Shown: positions 63,500 through 64,000 of the stretch, in pieces
Numbering within the stretch: the stretch's first letter is position 1
Layout: each line of letters begins with the position of its first letter
Assembly: GCA_902635965.1 (NCBI GenBank)
Contig: CACPQA010000002.1
Span: 1 to 64,000 of the forward strand
Origin: an uncultured Bacteroidota bacterium
Lineage (GTDB): Bacteria; Bacteroidota; Bacteroidia; Flavobacteriales; Flavobacteriaceae
Length of the DNA stretch: 64,000 bases
Direction: 5' to 3'
The notes under the pieces: generated by a model
Databases searched by the model: none
Seen by the model: the letters and a program-made list of their open reading frames with translations, nothing else
What the model was told of the DNA's origin: nothing
Position numbers and translations under genes: made by a program

Positions 63500-64000
63500 A
63501 TGAATAAAAGAGAATTTATTCAAAAATTTGGTTTGGTGGGTTTAGCGACTTACTCTTTACAGGGTGATATTATTTATGATAAGAATAAATTTAATTTACC
63601 GCCCTTTAAGACTGAAGATGACTTGTGGAAGATCGTGAGAGGTCATTACTCCCTAAAACCAGATTATATAAATTTAGAAAACGGATATTATAATATTATC
63701 CCCAATCCAACTCTATATAAATACATTGAACATGTTAAAACTATAAATTTTGAAGGTTCCTATTATATGAGAAACAGTCTTGAAGATGATAATCTAAAAC
63801 TTAGAAAAAGGATTTCAAATTGGTTGTCGTGTGATAAAAAAAATATTATTATTACCCGAAATACGACTGAATCATTAGACCTAATAATTGGAGGTTACCC
63901 GTGGGAAAAAGGGGACGAGGCAATTTATGCAGAACAGGACTATGGTTCCATGAAATTAATGTTTGAGCAGGTCTCTAAAAGATATAATATCAAGACCAAA
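63500..64000 (+). CDS. Class V aminotransferase (isopenicillin-N-epimerase-like), partial at window end
   Basis: ATG 63500 opens a frame that runs off the window. A short hydrophobic N-terminus (REFIQKFGLVGLATYSLQG) looks like an export signal. The body shows INLENGYYN, RKRISNWLSCDKKNIIITRNTTESL and GGYPWEKGDEAI as in PLP-dependent class V enzymes of the CefD/epimerase type. The PLP lysine lies beyond the window. Role unknown. Confidence 0.88.
   Translation, partial: MNKREFIQKFGLVGLATYSLQGDIIYDKNKFNLPPFKTEDDLWKIVRGHYSLKPDYINLENGYYNIIPNPTLYKYIEHVKTINFEGSYYMRNSLEDDNLKLRKRISNWLSCDKKNIIITRNTTESLDLIIGGYPWEKGDEAIYAEQDYGSMKLMFEQVSKRYNIKTK

Noticed and set aside
1-64000. CRISPR array or rRNA operon
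   Set aside because: No regularly spaced direct repeats of CRISPR type and no conserved rRNA segments were seen.

Overview
The sequence is strongly AT-rich (roughly one third G+C by eye). It has many lipoprotein signal peptides, A-rich leaders without Shine-Dalgarno motifs, SusC/SusD transport genes, an ECF sigma/FecR pair and an oxygen-dependent sulfatase-maturation enzyme. This fits an aerobic, probably marine member of the Flavobacteriia (Bacteroidota). I cannot name the species, and nothing here shows a plasmid or phage replicon.

Region 1 (1-16.5 kb) is ordinary chromosome: small lipoproteins, an NAD(P)-binding protein, a family 2 glycosyltransferase, an MscS-type channel, a three-TM protein with an FGE-like fold fused to an alpha/beta hydrolase, DUF2911, sugar isomerase-like, MerC-like, Dabb, metallo-beta-lactamase-fold, M19-like, cupin, DUF2892 and DUF3500 proteins.

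Region 2 (16.65-25.83 kb) is an integrated island. It is bounded by two ~186-bp direct repeats, each containing most of a tRNA-Ala(GGC) gene. It carries an uncharacterised 264-aa gene, an SRAP-type abasic-site protein, a complete type I restriction-modification operon (hsdM-hsdS-hsdR) that is visibly less AT-rich than its surroundings, and a tyrosine recombinase beside the right repeat. Six copies of an ACAG-N4/5-TTACAG-like motif around the two ends look like recombinase arm sites.

Region 3 (25.9-29.7 kb) holds two divergent SnoaL-like lipoproteins, a HExxH lipoprotein with an InlB-type repeat and an alpha/beta hydrolase.

Region 4 (29.8-57.1 kb) is the most striking part. It is a glycan-utilisation-like locus with ten formylglycine-type sulfatases, their own FGE, one SusC/SusD pair, a FecR anti-sigma factor with a divergent ECF sigma gene, a DUF1080 (3-keto-disaccharide hydrolase/lyase) protein, a Gfo/Idh/MocA oxidoreductase, a class C beta-lactamase-like serine hydrolase and a ThuA-like protein. 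I see no classical glycoside hydrolase or polysaccharide lyase. My inference is that SusCD imports a sulfated oligosaccharide. Periplasmic lipoprotein sulfatases, activated by the FGE, would strip its sulfates, and the oxidoreductase/DUF1080 pair could then break glycosidic bonds by a 3-keto route. One sulfatase (46185-47591) has an intact reading frame and signal peptide but no usable start codon.

Region 5 (57.1-64 kb) returns to general functions: a DUF885-like protein, a PHB-depolymerase-type esterase, a prolyl oligopeptidase, a fructosamine-kinase-like protein, three tiny membrane proteins and the start of a class V aminotransferase cut by the window end.
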